Positions 63,219-64,000 of a DNA stretch of 64,000 nt are shown in pieces. Within the stretch, counting starts at the first letter, position 1; every line of letters starts with the position of its first letter. A model generated the notes under the pieces. That model saw only the letters and a program-made list of their open reading frames with translations, was not told the DNA's origin and made no database searches. The position numbers and the translations under genes are program-made. The DNA is from Streptomyces camelliae (lineage in GTDB: Bacteria > Actinomycetota > Actinomycetes > Streptomycetales > Streptomycetaceae). Where the stretch lies: positions 6,820,001 to 6,884,000 of the forward strand of contig NZ_CP115300.1 of the NCBI RefSeq assembly GCF_027625935.1, given 5' to 3'.

Positions 63219-63254
63219 ACACTTGGCAAGTGTCACTCTGAAAATTGCAGAGTG
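63219..63254. promoter_or_regulatory. paired inverted repeats in the divergent spacer
   Basis: ACACTTGGCAAGTGT (63219-63233) is a perfect 15-bp palindrome around a central G. It abuts CACTCTG-N7-CAGAGTG (63234-63254), a perfect 7-bp inverted repeat. They lie 17 bp above the ATP-binding gene start and about 180 bp before the HTH gene. Probable operator for the DUF5753 regulator. Confidence 0.65.
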
Positions 63255-63434
63255 CTGTGTGACTTGGTCAGGGGCCGTGGCACACTGCTCGCAACAGCAC
63301 GTCGAGCGGCGCCAATTGAGGGCATCGAAGGCCCGCCCGGTCTTCGAATGAATCTTCGAACGGCGCCGCAGGGCTGTCGGGAAACATGGCTGTGCGGCTC
63401 TCGGTGGAGTGAGGCTTTCGGTGGAGGTGGCAGC

Positions 63435-64000
63435 GTGAGCGAGCCGCGGTCCGCGCCGACGGTGGGCCAGGTGGTCCTCGGCCGGCGCCTGTTGGACCTG
63501 CGGGAACGCGCCGGGCTGAAGCGCGAGGAGGCCGCCCGCGTCCTGCGTGTCGCGCCCGCCACCATCCGCCGTATGGAGATGGCCGAGGTCGCTCTCAAGA
63601 TCCCGTACCTGCAACTGCTGCTGAAGGCCTACGGCGTTCCCGACGACGAGGCCGACCTCTTCGTCCAACTCGCCGAGGACGCCAACAAGCCCGGCTGGTG
63701 GCAGCGGTTCCACGACATCCTGCCGGGCTGGTTCTCGATGTACGTCAGCCTGGAGGGCGCGGCGAGCCTGATCCGTTCGTACGAGCCGCACTTCGTCCCG
63801 GGCCTGCTCCAGACCGAGGACTACGCGCGCGGTGTGCTCACGTCCGGTGCCATCGGCCAGACCAGCCCGGACGACATCGAGCGGCACGTCGCACTGCGCA
63901 TGCAACGCCAGGAGTTGCTCACCCGTCCCGACGCCCCCCGATTCTGGGCGGTGATGGACGAGACCGCCCTGCGTCGTCAGGTCGGTGGCCCGGAGGTGAT
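63435..64000 (+). CDS. XRE-type HTH regulator with DUF5753 (3'-truncated by window edge)
   Basis: Open from a GTG at 63435 (GGAGG 7 nt upstream) to the end of the window, 188 codons seen. HTH at about 12-70 (RRLLDLRERAGLKREEAARV, LRVAPATIRRMEMAEVALK), then the DUF5753 start (IRSYEPHFVPGLLQTEDYAR) and ERHVALRMQRQELLTRPDAP. Family length about 280 aa, so about 90 residues are missing. Divergent from the His-rich ATP-binding protein, giving a second regulator/ATPase pair like the one at 43-44.5 kb. Confidence 0.93.
   Translation, partial: MSEPRSAPTVGQVVLGRRLLDLRERAGLKREEAARVLRVAPATIRRMEMAEVALKIPYLQLLLKAYGVPDDEADLFVQLAEDANKPGWWQRFHDILPGWFSMYVSLEGAASLIRSYEPHFVPGLLQTEDYARGVLTSGAIGQTSPDDIERHVALRMQRQELLTRPDAPRFWAVMDETALRRQVGGPEV

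Noticed and set aside
1..64000. CRISPR arrays or tRNA/rRNA genes
   Set aside because: The tandem repeats present lack unique spacers of regular length, and no cloverleaf or rRNA core sequence was recognised.

Overview
The window is chromosomal DNA from a Streptomyces-type actinobacterium. The evidence is a very high G+C content with G/C-biased third codon positions, many GTG starts, and families typical of that genus: DUF397/DUF5753 regulators with RsbW-like ATP-binding partners, an SPW_0924-type microprotein, DUF6343 and a PolA with a degenerate proofreading domain. The order polA ... rpsA, PAC2, coaE, TPR protein is the familiar Streptomyces core arrangement. No rRNA, tRNA or CRISPR array was seen.

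Region 1 (1-23.4 kb, mostly core). A 5'-truncated polA is followed by a 338-bp transposase-less inverted-repeat element (MITE) lying exactly at the polA stop codon. Then come a DUF4184 membrane protein, a secreted lytic transglycosylase behind a structured leader, SPW_0924 and DUF3068 genes, HrpB helicase, a methyltransferase, rpsA with a clear vegetative promoter and terminator, PAC2, coaE, TPR and DUF6343 genes, an acyltransferase-like gene with a TTA (bldA) codon, a methyltransferase, an S4 RNA-binding protein and a type-5 uracil-DNA glycosylase. A GntR regulator faces an NCS1 permease and hydantoin/Asp-Glu racemase pair across a perfect 18-bp operator-like palindrome. A GNAT-RidA pair closes the region.

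Region 2 (23.4-53.8 kb, accessory, defence-like). Four modules are packed together. (a) A RelE/ParE-like domain fused to a UvrD-type helicase overlaps a 2300-aa DEAD/DEAH helicase with DUF1998 and a nuclease-like C-terminal part (DruE/DrmA-DrmB-like). These diverge from a beta-family protein and a UPF1-like helicase fused to a PLD nuclease and DUF5710. (b) A reverse-strand run of five genes: SMC/OLD-type ATPase, TOPRIM-like protein, DUF262 protein, DUF3696 ATPase and an unrecognised protein. (c) A regulatory trio: RsbW-like ATPase, DUF5753 HTH regulator and DUF397. (d) A three-gene operon: Ser/Thr kinase, SNF2 helicase (DrmD-like) and a 1686-aa PglX/DrmMI-like adenine methylase. The methylase part downstream of the NPPW motif is AT-rich and looks exchanged. 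Components recall DISARM, Druantia, BREX/Pgl and PARIS/AbiL, but no module is a canonical copy of any of them. Modules (a) and (d) are the best candidates for undescribed systems.

Region 3 (53.8-64 kb). This holds a nucleotidyltransferase ending in an eight-copy 13-bp tandem repeat, a FUSC membrane protein, a cytochrome P450, a DUF899 protein, a 57-aa microprotein, an ABC exporter, a small hypothetical coupled to an RsbW-like ATPase with a His-rich repeat tail, and a divergent, 3'-truncated DUF5753 regulator. Several of these genes carry in-frame tandem repeats.
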